From Roseibium aestuarii (lineage in GTDB: Bacteria > Pseudomonadota > Alphaproteobacteria > Rhizobiales > Stappiaceae): a stretch of 64,000 nucleotides of DNA. The position numbers and the translations under genes were made by a program. Of the stretch, positions 17,738-26,723 are shown piece by piece (the first letter of the stretch is position 1; every line of letters begins with the position of its first letter). The stretch spans positions 1,426,001 through 1,490,000 of the forward strand of contig NZ_VORA01000001.1 in the NCBI RefSeq assembly GCF_008477545.1, in the 5' to 3' direction. The notes under the pieces were generated by a model that saw only the letters and a program-made list of their open reading frames with translations, was not told where the DNA came from and did no database searches.

Positions 17738-18047
17738 GGAGCGTGTGGCCCAGGTTTCTTGCTTGCGGATGCAAAGGAATGACGAAATCCAAGGTGTGGG
17801 AGAACCTTGGCAATTTGGCGCACACCCTACAGTCCTGCGCCCTAGTGTCAATGACAGGCACGCGGAAAAGCAGGGAAATTCGGCGTTGGGTCAAAAAAGA
17901 AAGGTAATGGAGTTAACAATCGGCCGGTTTGCGGAAGATCGTCTTGCAGATCTTCCGCTCCTTTCCTTTTCACCCACCTTGCGCACTACCTGCGCAGGGC
18001 GCCAGTGAGCGTCCTCATCACATCGGCCGCTGGATTCGCGCAAGGCC
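17738..18047. other. 310-base gap between the helicase and parE genes
   Basis: It contains an isolated perfect inverted repeat at 17931-17958 (GCGGAAGATC, eight-base loop, GATCTTCCGC) followed on the plus side by TCCTTTCCTTTT. No plus-strand gene precedes it, so a terminator role is unclear. Otherwise nothing is recognised beyond the expected helicase promoter. Confidence 0.5.
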
Positions 18048-20141
18048 TCAGATGTCGAGGTCGTGGGCGAACTCGGCGTTCTCCTGGATGAAGCGGAAGC
18101 GAGCCTCCGGCTTGTTGCCCATGAGCTGTTCCACCGTGTCGGCGGTCGCCGCTTCCGGGCGTTCGTCGATGGAGACCCGCAGCAGGGTGCGCTTCTCCGG
18201 ATCCATGGTGGTTTCCTTCAGCTGCGAGGGCAGCATCTCGCCCAGACCCTTGAACCGGCCGATGTCGACCTTGCCCTTGCCCTTGAAGACGGTGGAGAGC
18301 AGCTCGTCCTTGTGGGCGTCGGTGCGGGCGTAGATGGTCTTGCCGCCCTGGCTCAGGCGGTAGAGCGGCGGCACGGCCAGATAGAGATGGCCGTTGCGGA
18401 TCATGTTCGGCATTTCGCGATAGAAGAAGGTGATCAGCAGCGAGGCGATATGGGCACCGTCCACGTCCGCATCGGTCATGACGATGACCTTCTCGTAGCG
18501 CAGCTCCTCGTCCTTGTAGGCTGAGCGGGTGCCGCAGCCGAGCGCCTGGATCAGGTCGGCCAGCTGCTGGTTGGCGACCAGCTTGTCGCGGCCCGCATTG
18601 GCCACGTTCAGGATCTTGCCGCGCAAGGGCAGGATGGCCTGATTGCGCCGGTTGCGCGCCTGCTTGGCCGAGCCACCTGCCGAATCGCCCTCCACGATGA
18701 AGAGCTCCGAGCCCTCCGCCTGGTTCTGGGAACAGTCCGCCAGCTTGCCGGGCAGGCGCAGCTTGCGCACGGCGGTCTTGCGCGCCACGTCCTTTTCCTG
18801 GCGCCGGCGCAGCCGTTCCTCGGCCCGGTCGATCACCCATTCCAGCAGCTTGTTGGCCTGGTTGGGGGAGGCGGTGAGCCAGTGGTCGAAGGCGTCGCGA
18901 ATGGCGTTCTCGGCGATGCGGGTCGCCTCGTTGGTGGCCAGCTTGTCCTTGGTCTGGCCGACAAATTCCGGCTCGCGGATGAAGACGGAGAGCATGGCGC
19001 CCGCCGAGGTCATCACGTCGTCGCCGGTGATCAGCGCCGCCTTCTTGTTGTTGGTGAGCTCCCCATAGGCCTTGAGGCCGCGCAGCAGGGCATAGCGCAG
19101 ACCTGCCTCATGGGTGCCGCCTTCCGGTGTCGGAACGGTATTGCAGTAGGAGTTGACGAAACCGTCGCCGGCGAACCAGCTGACCGCCCATTCCACGGCG
19201 CCGTGGCCGCTGGTCTTGGCGGTGCGCCCGGCAAAGACGTCATCGACGACCTTGCGTTCCTTGGTCAGGCTTTCGTCCAGATAGTCTTTCAGGCCGCCGG
19301 GGAAGTGGAAAACGGCCTCGGCCGGCGTCTCGCTCTTCTCGCCCAGCAGCGCCGGGGCGCAATGCCAGCGGATCTCCACCCCGTTGAAGAGATAGGCCTT
19401 GGAGCGGGCCATCTTCATCAGGCGGGCGGGATCGAACTTCGCGTCCTTGCCGAAGATCTGCCAGTCGGGCTTGAAGCGGACCAGGGTGCCGCGCCGGTTC
19501 TGGGTGTCGCCGACCAGCTCGAGCCCGCCTTGCGGGATGCCGCGCTGGAAGCGCTGGCGATAGAGCTTGCGGGCGCGGGCCACCTCGACGATCAGATCTT
19601 CCGACAGGGCGTTGACCACGGAAACGCCAACCCCGTGCAGGCCGCCGGAGGTCTCGTAGGCCTTGCTGTCGAACTTTCCGCCGGCGTGGAGCGTCGTCAT
19701 GATGACCTCCAGCGCCGACTTGTCCTTGAATTTCGGATGAGGATCGACCGGAATGCCACGACCGTTGTCGGTCACGGTCAGGTAGCCTTCCGTGTCCAGA
19801 GTCACGTCGATCCAGGAGGCATGTCCGGCGACCGCCTCGTCCATGGAATTGTCGATCACCTCGGCAAAGAGATGGTGCAGGGCCTTCTCGTCCGTTCCCC
19901 CGATATACATGCCCGGACGGCGGCGCACCGGCTCGAGCCCTTCCAGGACCTCGATGTCGGCGGCGGAATAGTCGCTGCTGGCGGCCGGGGGAGGCGTCTC
20001 GTTGCGCTGGGGGGCGGGCTTCGGCGTGGCGCTCGGCGACGAACTGGGCGCGGCGGCGGCAGACTGCGGCGCCGGTTCGGACGAGGTCTCCGTCTCCAGC
20101 TTCGCGGCCGTTCCGCCAAAAAGATCGTTCTTCGCGCTCAT
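18048..20141 (-). CDS. parE: DNA topoisomerase IV subunit B
   Basis: 697 residues starting MSAKNDLFGG. GHKL ATPase domain with NSMDEAVAGHA, TDNGRGIPVD and GGLHGVGVSVVNAL; TOPRIM domain with FIVEGDSAGGSAKQ and MTDADVDGAH; Q-rich alternatives of gyrase are absent, and the ending YKDEELRYEK before the TOPRIM acidic triad fits ParE rather than GyrB. Residues 10-50 form a Pro/Ser/Ala linker before the conserved core that begins at YSAADIEVLEGLEPVRRRPGMYIG (in parts). ParE decatenates daughter chromosomes together with ParC, which is not in the window. The start at 20141 was chosen over 20189 because the extra residues are not conserved. A LexA box lies 210 bases upstream. Confidence 0.96.
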   Translation of the reverse strand: MSAKNDLFGGTAAKLETETSSEPAPQSAAAAPSSSPSATPKPAPQRNETPPPAASSDYSAADIEVLEGLEPVRRRPGMYIGGTDEKALHHLFAEVIDNSMDEAVAGHASWIDVTLDTEGYLTVTDNGRGIPVDPHPKFKDKSALEVIMTTLHAGGKFDSKAYETSGGLHGVGVSVVNALSEDLIVEVARARKLYRQRFQRGIPQGGLELVGDTQNRRGTLVRFKPDWQIFGKDAKFDPARLMKMARSKAYLFNGVEIRWHCAPALLGEKSETPAEAVFHFPGGLKDYLDESLTKERKVVDDVFAGRTAKTSGHGAVEWAVSWFAGDGFVNSYCNTVPTPEGGTHEAGLRYALLRGLKAYGELTNNKKAALITGDDVMTSAGAMLSVFIREPEFVGQTKDKLATNEATRIAENAIRDAFDHWLTASPNQANKLLEWVIDRAEERLRRRQEKDVARKTAVRKLRLPGKLADCSQNQAEGSELFIVEGDSAGGSAKQARNRRNQAILPLRGKILNVANAGRDKLVANQQLADLIQALGCGTRSAYKDEELRYEKVIVMTDADVDGAHIASLLITFFYREMPNMIRNGHLYLAVPPLYRLSQGGKTIYARTDAHKDELLSTVFKGKGKVDIGRFKGLGEMLPSQLKETTMDPEKRTLLRVSIDERPEAATADTVEQLMGNKPEARFRFIQENAEFAHDLDI

Positions 20142-21050
20142 GCTCTGCTCACATCCACTCAAGGTCCGTCCCGGCGTCGATCTCCGCAAGGAGGTCTGGG
20201 TGCGGGACTGGGCATCCGGGTCCGGCCATCGGCGTCAGCCAGGGACGCCCTGCGGCGTGCCCCGATCATGGCAGAGGAAACCGCAGCCGGCTGCGGCTTG
20301 ACCATGCCGGACAGGCTTTAGGATTTACCGAATCTTTCCGCCCTGTCCTTGAACAAAAGTGGAACATTTCGACATATCCCCAGCCAAGTCGGGGATTCGG
20401 CCGTGTCCCGGCCTCATTTTGCCGCTGGGGACCCGTGCTCCGCCCGGCGGGCGTCACGGCGCTCCTCCGCCACCTGCTGGCAAAAGGCGGCTGTCCGGTT
20501 CCGGAACTTATGGTTAACCGAAGGGCAACCTGTCCGGCGGTATTGGGGCAGGGCTCCGGGGAGGGGTGGTGCGCCTGATTTCGGTGCCGAAAAGGCGATC
20601 GCGGCCAGCCGGAGATCGGGTTTCGAGGGCCCCGAAACCGCTGAAACCTGCGCTGCACTGCGGCAAATGGCGAGGGAATGTGGCGCGGTTGCAACACCCC
20701 GGAACGGACATGCGTGTGACGGAGTCATTCCCGATTGCTGCCGCTCTTCGGCCATGTTTGATCATCAGATGTTGAGCCACGGCACGAGAGGGCAAGATGC
20801 CGGTTGGAAACGATCGGAAAATGTCGTCGCCTTGCCGGACCGGGGCCAAATTCCTGTCCCAATGCGCCGCTACAACGGTGCCATGGGATCGGGTCCGAGG
20901 GACCGGGGACGCATCAGGGGGCGTCGAGGCACGTCTCGCCATGAGAGTGGTGAGGGGTCCGGGACGACAGTGGGCGCGCAGGTCTGCGCAGCATCTGGCG
21001 AACGGATCCGGGCTTCGACCCGTCAACAACGAGCGAAAGAGTTGGACATC
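20142..21050. other. 909-base divergent region between parE and the ExoR-like gene
   Basis: It carries the LexA box at 20351-20365 and a TTATGGTTAA sequence at 20509-20518, which is the reverse complement of a CtrA-type half site TTAACCATAA. An in-frame extension of the ExoR-like frame runs back to 20349 but has no protein-like character. No gene is supported here. Confidence 0.55.
20351..20365. promoter_or_regulatory. LexA (SOS) box of the alphaproteobacterial type
   Basis: GAAC-N7-GAAC, the complement of the alphaproteobacterial LexA consensus GTTC-N7-GTTC, so the box is directed toward parE on the minus strand. parE is a known or predicted SOS gene in this class. The flanks TTGAAC...GGAACAT are nearly the same as in the box between uvrA and ssb. 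Confidence 0.7.
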
Positions 21051-21941
21051 ATGTCCGCCATGCGGAATGCGGTAACAGTAACGGGGATGGTTCTGGCCCT
21101 GGCCACTCTGGCCCCGACCGGTCCGGCGCTCGCCTTCGACGGCGAACCGCGGCCGACCGTGTCGATCCTGCCTCAGCCCGCCGGTGTGCCCCAGGAGCCC
21201 AGCCGTCAGGAAGCCCTGCGCAACTGGCTTGGCCAGTCCAAGGCCGGAGACGCGTCCGGCGCTCTGACCTCCCTGCAATATGCCGCCGAGAAGGGCGAAC
21301 CGGGTGCGGCCTGGAAGCTCGGCAAGATGTACGAGACCGGCGATGGCGTCACCGAAGACGACCGCATGGCTTTCCAGTACTACAGCCAGGTGATCCGCCA
21401 GCACGAATCCGATCGGCTCGACTCCCGCGCAGCGCCCTATGTCGCCAGCGCCTATGTCGCCCTCGGCAACTTCTTCAAGACCGGCATCGACGGCGTGGTG
21501 CCGCGCAACACCCAGTTTGCCGAAAAGCTCTTCCGCTCCGCTGCCTTCAACTTTGGGGATCCGCAGGCCCAGTACGAGCTGGGGCTGATCTATCAGCAGG
21601 ATCGCCGCCTCGAGGCCGTGCGCGTGTTCAATCTGGCCGCGCTCAAGGGCCATGTGGCCGCCCAGGCCCGCCTTGGCGAGACCCTCTTCGACATGGCCCA
21701 GTCCGATGACCGCCGCGCCCGCGGCCTCATGTGGCTGACGGTGGCCCAGTGGCAGAGCCGCGGCGTTCAGGATGACTGGATCGGCGCCCTGCACGAGACC
21801 TATTTCGCCCGCGCCAGCGAGGACATCCGCCGTCAGGCCCTCGTGATGGCCGAAGGCTGGATGCAGCACAACCGGCCGGACCTGAGCGACACGCTCACCG
21901 TCCAGGCCGCCCAGAGCATTCCGGCAGCCCCCGCCCAGTAA
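21051..21941 (+). CDS. Secreted Sel1-repeat protein, ExoR-like
   Basis: 296 residues. Signal peptide about 1-29 (AVTVTGMVLALATLAP ... ALA-FDG). The mature part consists of Sel1/TPR-like repeats: LQYAAEKGEPGAAWKLGKMYETGDGV, a repeat around FFKTGIDGVVPRN, then FGDPQAQYELGLIYQQD and GHVAAQARLGETLFD (shown in parts). Layout and wording (signal peptide ending in LAFD, YAAEKG, MYxxGDGVxEDDxxAF) resemble rhizobial ExoR, the periplasmic inhibitor of the ExoS-ChvI two-component system that controls exopolysaccharide, motility and envelope stress. chvI and exoS are not adjacent. The start ATG 21051 follows GAAAGAG; the upstream extension was rejected because the signal peptide begins here. Confidence 0.72.
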   Translation: MSAMRNAVTVTGMVLALATLAPTGPALAFDGEPRPTVSILPQPAGVPQEPSRQEALRNWLGQSKAGDASGALTSLQYAAEKGEPGAAWKLGKMYETGDGVTEDDRMAFQYYSQVIRQHESDRLDSRAAPYVASAYVALGNFFKTGIDGVVPRNTQFAEKLFRSAAFNFGDPQAQYELGLIYQQDRRLEAVRVFNLAALKGHVAAQARLGETLFDMAQSDDRRARGLMWLTVAQWQSRGVQDDWIGALHETYFARASEDIRRQALVMAEGWMQHNRPDLSDTLTVQAAQSIPAAPAQ

Positions 21942-21972
21942 GGGCACGGCATCAAGACTTGCGAGACATGAT

Positions 21973-21998
21973 AAAGGACGGCCTTGAGCCGTCCTTTT
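21973..21998 (+). terminator. Intrinsic terminator after the ExoR-like gene
   Basis: Stem AAAGGACGGC/GCCGTCCTTT, loop cttga, T-run of four; 31 bases after the stop codon. Confidence 0.85.
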
Positions 21999-22033
21999 GC
22001 GTTTGCGCTGCGTGTCGGGACAGGTCGCGGCGG

Positions 22034-22816
22034 TCAGGCCGCCAGATCGACCCAGACCGGCACGTGATCGGAGGGCTTCTCCCAGCCGCGCACATGGGCA
22101 TCGATCCCGCAGCCCCGGAAGAGGTCGGTCGCCTGCGGCGACATCAGCACGTGGTCGATGCGGATCCCGTTGTTCTTCTGCCAGGCGCCGGCCTGATAGT
22201 CCCAGAACGTATAGGTCTGCGGGGCGGAGGTGCAGGCCCGGACCGCCTCGGTCATGCCGAGATTGAGGAGCGCGCGGAAGTTCCTCCGGCTCTCGGGCTG
22301 GAACAGGGCATCGTCCACCCAGGCCTCGGGCCGGGCCGCGTCCATCGGCTCGGGGATGACGTTGTAATCCCCGAGCAGCAGGAACGGGGTTTCTTCCGCC
22401 AGACGCTTGCGGGTGTTGTCGATCAGCCGTTCCATCCAGCCGAGCTTGTAGGGAAACTTCTCCGTGCCCAGCGGATTGCCGTTGGGCAGATAGAGACAGC
22501 CGACACGCACCGCGCCGGTCTCGGTGGACACCGTGCCCTCGATGTAGCGGGCCTGTTCATCCGTGTCGTCGCCGGGCAGGCCGCGGGTCACGTCCTCGAG
22601 CGGCATGCGCGATAGCAGCGCCACGCCGTTGAAGCCCTTCTGGCCGTGGATTTCCAGATTGTAACCCAGATCCTCGAAGGGCTGGCGTGGGAAGGCCTCG
22701 TCCACCGACTTGATCTCCTGGAAACAGGCGAGATCGGGTTTCGCCTCGTCCAGCCAGGCCAGAACCGTATCGATCCGCGCCTTGACGCCGTTGATGTTCC
22801 AGGTAGCGATCTTCAT
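22034..22816 (-). CDS. xthA: Exodeoxyribonuclease III (AP endonuclease)
   Basis: 260 residues, typical size. Metal-dependent endonuclease/exonuclease/phosphatase fold: MKIATWNINGVKARI at the N-terminus, the metal-ligand glutamate in CFQEIKS (about residue 35), LLGDYNVIPE with the catalytic Asp/Asn pair, and the C-terminal catalytic SDHVPVW. It repairs abasic sites and 3'-blocked ends in base excision repair. It lies downstream of erpA on the same strand, but a terminator-like hairpin at 22965-22990 separates them. Confidence 0.95.
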   Translation of the reverse strand: MKIATWNINGVKARIDTVLAWLDEAKPDLACFQEIKSVDEAFPRQPFEDLGYNLEIHGQKGFNGVALLSRMPLEDVTRGLPGDDTDEQARYIEGTVSTETGAVRVGCLYLPNGNPLGTEKFPYKLGWMERLIDNTRKRLAEETPFLLLGDYNVIPEPMDAARPEAWVDDALFQPESRRNFRALLNLGMTEAVRACTSAPQTYTFWDYQAGAWQKNNGIRIDHVLMSPQATDLFRGCGIDAHVRGWEKPSDHVPVWVDLAA

Positions 22817-22964
22817 GGTGAAACCCCGGCGCTCGTCTTCATGTGGGCGATTGATGCCGCAGTCTTAGCATCGCTCGAAGGCCGCTGTCCTGTCGCAGCG
22901 CCCCGCGGCGGGGCGATTCTCTGGGGAAAGGGCCGGGGCGGGCATGAAAAGAGGCGCGGGCACA

Positions 22965-22990
22965 AGAAAAGGCGCCGGAGATCCGGCGCC
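22965..22990 (-). terminator. Intrinsic terminator after erpA
   Basis: Perfect stem GGCGCCGGA/TCCGGCGCC with a two-base gap, followed on the minus strand by TTTTCTTG; 33 bases after the erpA stop codon. Confidence 0.75.
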
Positions 22991-23023
22991 CTCGAAACTC
23001 TGTGCGGTCGGTTGTGACGCGCG

Positions 23024-23365
23024 TCAGATCGTGAAGCTGGTGCCGCAGCCGCAGCCGGCGACCGCATGGGGATTGTTGATCTGGAAGGACTGTCCCATCA
23101 GGTCGTCGACGAAGTCGATTTCCGATCCGCCCATGTACTGGAGCGAGATGGCATCCACCAGCACCGTGACCCCATTCTTTTCCAGAACCAGATCATCGGC
23201 CTCCCGGTCGGCCACAAGATCATACTTGTATTGCAGGCCGGAGCATCCGCCGCCCTCGACGGAAACGCGCAGCATGGTGCCTGCCGGTTCGCCGCTCAGG
23301 ATCTTTGCAATCCGCTTGGCAGCGCGGTCGGTTACTGTTACCGGATTTTCAAGTGTTTCGCTCAT
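23024..23365 (-). CDS. erpA: Iron-sulfur cluster insertion protein ErpA
   Basis: 113 residues from MSETLENPVTVTDRAAKR. A-type carrier with C41 in GGGCSGLQY and C105/C107 in AGCGCGTSF; the SEIDFVDDLMG-QSFQINNPHA region (in parts) is typical of ErpA, which delivers Fe-S clusters to target enzymes. A longer in-frame reading back to 23602 overlaps the dgt promoter region and is not conserved. It is transcribed divergently from dgt. Together with the suf operon it gives two A-type carriers in this window. Confidence 0.94.
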   Translation of the reverse strand: MSETLENPVTVTDRAAKRIAKILSGEPAGTMLRVSVEGGGCSGLQYKYDLVADREADDLVLEKNGVTVLVDAISLQYMGGSEIDFVDDLMGQSFQINNPHAVAGCGCGTSFTI

Positions 23366-23565
23366 GGTGCTGCCGTTCTGCTTGAAACGATTCTCCGGGA
23401 CCTCGGGAGCGAGGCGCGCGGAGCGGAAGAAATCAGGCGCCTCGTCAAAGCGGGGCAGGGGCAAGACCCTTCCTTGCCCCAGACAGGTAAGGAGTGGCAG
23501 GCTCCGCGTCAACAACCCGCGCACGACAGCGGCGCGCAACCGCAATGCAACGGGAAGAGGTGAGA

Positions 23566-24792
23566 GTGGACAAGACCCTGAAGGAAGTCGGTTTCGGCGC
23601 ACAGGAACGGGCGGTCTTCGCCCAGAAACCCTTCGAGACCCGTGGTCGTCTGCATCCCGAACCCGACAGCCCGACCCGCACGCCCTTCCAGCGTGACCGC
23701 GACCGGATCATCCATTCCACGGCCTTCCGCCGCCTCAAGCACAAGACCCAGGTCTTCGTCTATCACGAGGGCGACCATTTCCGCACCCGGCTGACCCACA
23801 CGATCGAGGTGTCCCAGATCGCCCGCGCGCTCGCCCGCGCCCTGCGCCTCGACGAGGATCTGGCCGAATGCCTCGCGCTCGCCCATGATCTGGGCCACAC
23901 CCCCTTCGGGCACGAGGGCGAGGATGTCCTGCATGAATGCATGGCCGCCTTCGAGGGCTTCGATCACAACGCCCAGTCCCTGCGGGTGGTAACCTCGCTC
24001 GAGCACCGCTATGCGGAGTTCGACGGTCTGAACCTCGCCTGGGAGACCCTGGAGGGTCTGGTCAAGCACAACGGGCCGCTCGTCGACCCGCAGGGCCATC
24101 CGCTCGGCAAGTTCGCGGGCAGCCAGCTTCCCTATGCGATCCGCACCTATCAGCAGCGCCACGATCTGGCCCTCGACACCTGGCCGAGCGCGGAGGCCCA
24201 GGCGGCAGCGATAGCCGACGACATTGCCTATGACGCCCATGACCTCGACGACGGCCTGCGCGCCGGGCTCTTTGCCATCGAGGACATGCGCGAGGTGCCC
24301 TATCTCGCCGACATCCTGTCGGAAGTCGACACGAAGTATCCGGGACTGGAAGAGGGGCGCCGGATCCACGAGATCGTCCGCCGCTCCATCACCCGCATGG
24401 TGGAGGACGTGATCACCGAGGCGCTGAAGCGCCTGAAGGAGGTCGATCCGCGCTCCGTGGAGGATGTGCGCAACGCCGGACGCTGCCTCGTCAGCTTTTC
24501 CCCGGAAATGGCAGCGGCGGAACGACAGGTGAAGACCTTCCTCTTCGCCCGGGTCTACCGGCACGAGGATGTGCTGGCCGTGCGCCGGCAGGTGGCCCGT
24601 GTGGTGCGCGAGCTCTTCGGCGCCTTCATGGCTCGTCCGCAGGACATGCCCAGGCCCTGGAACGTCGGTCTGGAAAGCCTTTCCCAGCCGGCGCTTGCCC
24701 GCCGGGTCTGCGACTATATTGCCGGGATGACGGATCGTTACGCCATAGACGAACACCGCAGATTGTTTGACGACACCCCGGATTTGGGTTAG
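23566..24792 (+). CDS. dgt: Deoxyguanosinetriphosphate triphosphohydrolase-like protein (HD domain)
   Basis: 408 residues from a GTG start. Metal-binding HD residues are visible in [22 protein letters not shown] and [13 protein letters not shown]. The N-terminal [30 protein letters not shown] is characteristic of the dGTPase type 2 subfamily (given in parts: [20 protein letters not shown]). It splits dNTPs to nucleoside and triphosphate. I chose GTG at 23566 because GAAGAGG lies six bases upstream and the protein then begins [11 protein letters not shown] as in relatives; the ATG at 23545 lacks a ribosome site. argS follows 92 bases downstream. Confidence 0.92.
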   Translation: MDKTLKEVGFGAQERAVFAQKPFETRGRLHPEPDSPTRTPFQRDRDRIIHSTAFRRLKHKTQVFVYHEGDHFRTRLTHTIEVSQIARALARALRLDEDLAECLALAHDLGHTPFGHEGEDVLHECMAAFEGFDHNAQSLRVVTSLEHRYAEFDGLNLAWETLEGLVKHNGPLVDPQGHPLGKFAGSQLPYAIRTYQQRHDLALDTWPSAEAQAAAIADDIAYDAHDLDDGLRAGLFAIEDMREVPYLADILSEVDTKYPGLEEGRRIHEIVRRSITRMVEDVITEALKRLKEVDPRSVEDVRNAGRCLVSFSPEMAAAERQVKTFLFARVYRHEDVLAVRRQVARVVRELFGAFMARPQDMPRPWNVGLESLSQPALARRVCDYIAGMTDRYAIDEHRRLFDDTPDLG

Positions 24793-24884
24793 GCCCCAGC
24801 TCGATTTTGCTCCGCGATGACTTGCGGCCTTGTGGGCCGGCCGCGGCGCTGTTCCTGAATTCACTCTCTGCCGGTTGGATGGAT

Positions 24885-26654
24885 ATGAATATCTTCGCCG
24901 AATTCGCTGAGCGGGTGCGTGTCGCCCTTGGTCAGCTCGACCTTGCAATGCCGGATGGCTCCGAGCTCGACCTGAGCCGCGTGACCGTGGAAAGCCCGCG
25001 TGACCCGGCCCACGGGGATCTGGCCACCAACGCCGCCATGGTTCTGGCCAAGCCGCTGGGCATGAAGCCGCGCGATCTGGCCGACCGGCTGGCCGAGCGT
25101 CTCTCCCAGGATGCGGACGTGACCGAGGTCTCCGTGGCCGGTCCGGGCTTCATCAACCTGCGCGTGGCCCCGGCCGTTTGGCACCGGATCCTTGCCGCCA
25201 TCACCGAAAAGGGCGAGGACTTCGGCCGCGCCACCCTTGGTGCGGGCAAGAAGGTCAACGTGGAATATGTCTCCGCCAATCCGACCGGTCCGATGCACGT
25301 GGGCCATACCCGTGGCGCGGTTGTCGGCGATGCGCTGGCCAACCTGCTTGCCTACGCGGGCTATGATGTGACCCGCGAATATTACATCAACGACGCGGGC
25401 TCCCAGATCGACACGCTCGCCCGCTCCGCCTATCTGCGCTATCTCGAGGCGCTCGGCGAGGACATCGGCGAGATCCCGGCCGGTCTCTATCCGGGCGATT
25501 ATCTGGTCCCCGTCGGCAAGGCGCTGGCCGAGAATTATGGCACCGAGCTGAAGTCCATGGACGAGGACGGCTGGTTCGCCATCGTCAAGCCCTTCACCGT
25601 CAGCGCCATGATGGACATGATCCGCGAGGATCTGGCTCAGCTCAACGTCAACCATGACGTCTTCTTCTCCGAGAAGACCCTGCATGACCACGTAGACGGC
25701 AAGCCCTCGAAGATCGACGAGATGCTCGAGGCCCTGCGCGGCGACGGTCTGGTCTACGAAGGCACCCTGCCGCCGCCGAAGGGCGAAGTGCCCGATGACT
25801 GGGAAGACCGCGAGCAGACCCTGTTCCGCGCCTCCGATTATGGCGACGACACGGACCGGGCGCTGAAGAAGTCCGACGGCTCCTACACCTATTTCGCCGC
25901 CGACGTGGCCTATTTCCGCGACAAGTATCTGCGCGGCTTTGACGAGATGATCTACATCCTCGGCGCCGACCACGGCGGCTACGTCAAGCGTCTGCAGGCG
26001 GTGGGCAAGGCGGTGTCCGGCGGCAAGTCCGAAGTCATCGTGCGTCTCTGCCAGCTGGTGAAGCTGTTCCGTGCCGGCGAGCCCTTCAAGATGTCCAAGC
26101 GCTCGGGCAACTTCGTCACCCTGCGCGATGTGGTGGATGAGGTTGGCCGGGATCCGGTCCGCTTCATGATGCTCTACCGGAAGAACGACGCGCCGCTGGA
26201 CTTCGACTTCCAGAAGGTGACCGAGCAGTCCAAGGACAACCCGGTCTTCTATGTGCAATACGGCCATGCCCGCTGCCATTCGGTCATGCGTCAGGCGGGC
26301 GAAGAGCTGCCGGGCCTCGACCTGTCCGATGCCGCCCTGCGCGAGGCTGACCTGTCACTCCTCGACGATCCGTCGGAACTGGAGCTGATCGCCCGCATGG
26401 CGAGCTGGCCGCGCATCGTCGAGGCCGCAGCCGAAACCCATGAGGCGCACCGGGTCGCCTTCTATCTGCACGAGCTCGCCAGCGCCCTTCACGGCCACTG
26501 GAACCGGGGCAAGGAAGCGCCTCAATTGCGCTTCATTCATCCCGATAATCCAAAATTAACTCTGGCGCGTCTTGCTTTGGTACGTGCAATATCGAAGGTG
26601 ATTGCATCAGGTTTGGCGATTCTTGGCGTGGATGCGCCGCTGGAAATGCGCTGA
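24885..26654 (+). CDS. argS: Arginyl-tRNA synthetase
   Basis: 589 residues, class I synthetase. HIGH-type motif in [13 protein letters not shown] (about residues 132-144) and KMSKR in [10 protein letters not shown]; the N-terminal additional domain (about 1-100) contributes to tRNA recognition, and the C-terminal anticodon-binding domain ends with the conserved [10 protein letters not shown]. The start is ATG 24885; an ATG six bases earlier (MDMNIF) is equally possible. It opens the conserved alphaproteobacterial run argS-SPOR-nagZ-scpAB-tatABC-serS-surE-pcm. Confidence 0.96.
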   Translation: MNIFAEFAERVRVALGQLDLAMPDGSELDLSRVTVESPRDPAHGDLATNAAMVLAKPLGMKPRDLADRLAERLSQDADVTEVSVAGPGFINLRVAPAVWHRILAAITEKGEDFGRATLGAGKKVNVEYVSANPTGPMHVGHTRGAVVGDALANLLAYAGYDVTREYYINDAGSQIDTLARSAYLRYLEALGEDIGEIPAGLYPGDYLVPVGKALAENYGTELKSMDEDGWFAIVKPFTVSAMMDMIREDLAQLNVNHDVFFSEKTLHDHVDGKPSKIDEMLEALRGDGLVYEGTLPPPKGEVPDDWEDREQTLFRASDYGDDTDRALKKSDGSYTYFAADVAYFRDKYLRGFDEMIYILGADHGGYVKRLQAVGKAVSGGKSEVIVRLCQLVKLFRAGEPFKMSKRSGNFVTLRDVVDEVGRDPVRFMMLYRKNDAPLDFDFQKVTEQSKDNPVFYVQYGHARCHSVMRQAGEELPGLDLSDAALREADLSLLDDPSELELIARMASWPRIVEAAAETHEAHRVAFYLHELASALHGHWNRGKEAPQLRFIHPDNPKLTLARLALVRAISKVIASGLAILGVDAPLEMR

Positions 26655-26723
26655 GCCTGCAAGCGCCCGTCGTATTTTGTCGCAGGCTGAAGGCCGCGCG
26701 GCACGGTTCGGCGGGCGAAGACT

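Noticed and set aside
17931-17958. Terminator for an unseen plus-strand gene
   Set aside because: Perfect inverted repeat with a pyrimidine-rich tail, but no plus-strand gene ends nearby; kept only as a note in the intergenic entry.
20349-21050. Upstream extension of the ExoR-like gene
   Set aside because: It would bury the signal peptide in the middle of a 530-residue protein; the extension has no conserved character and begins beside the LexA box.
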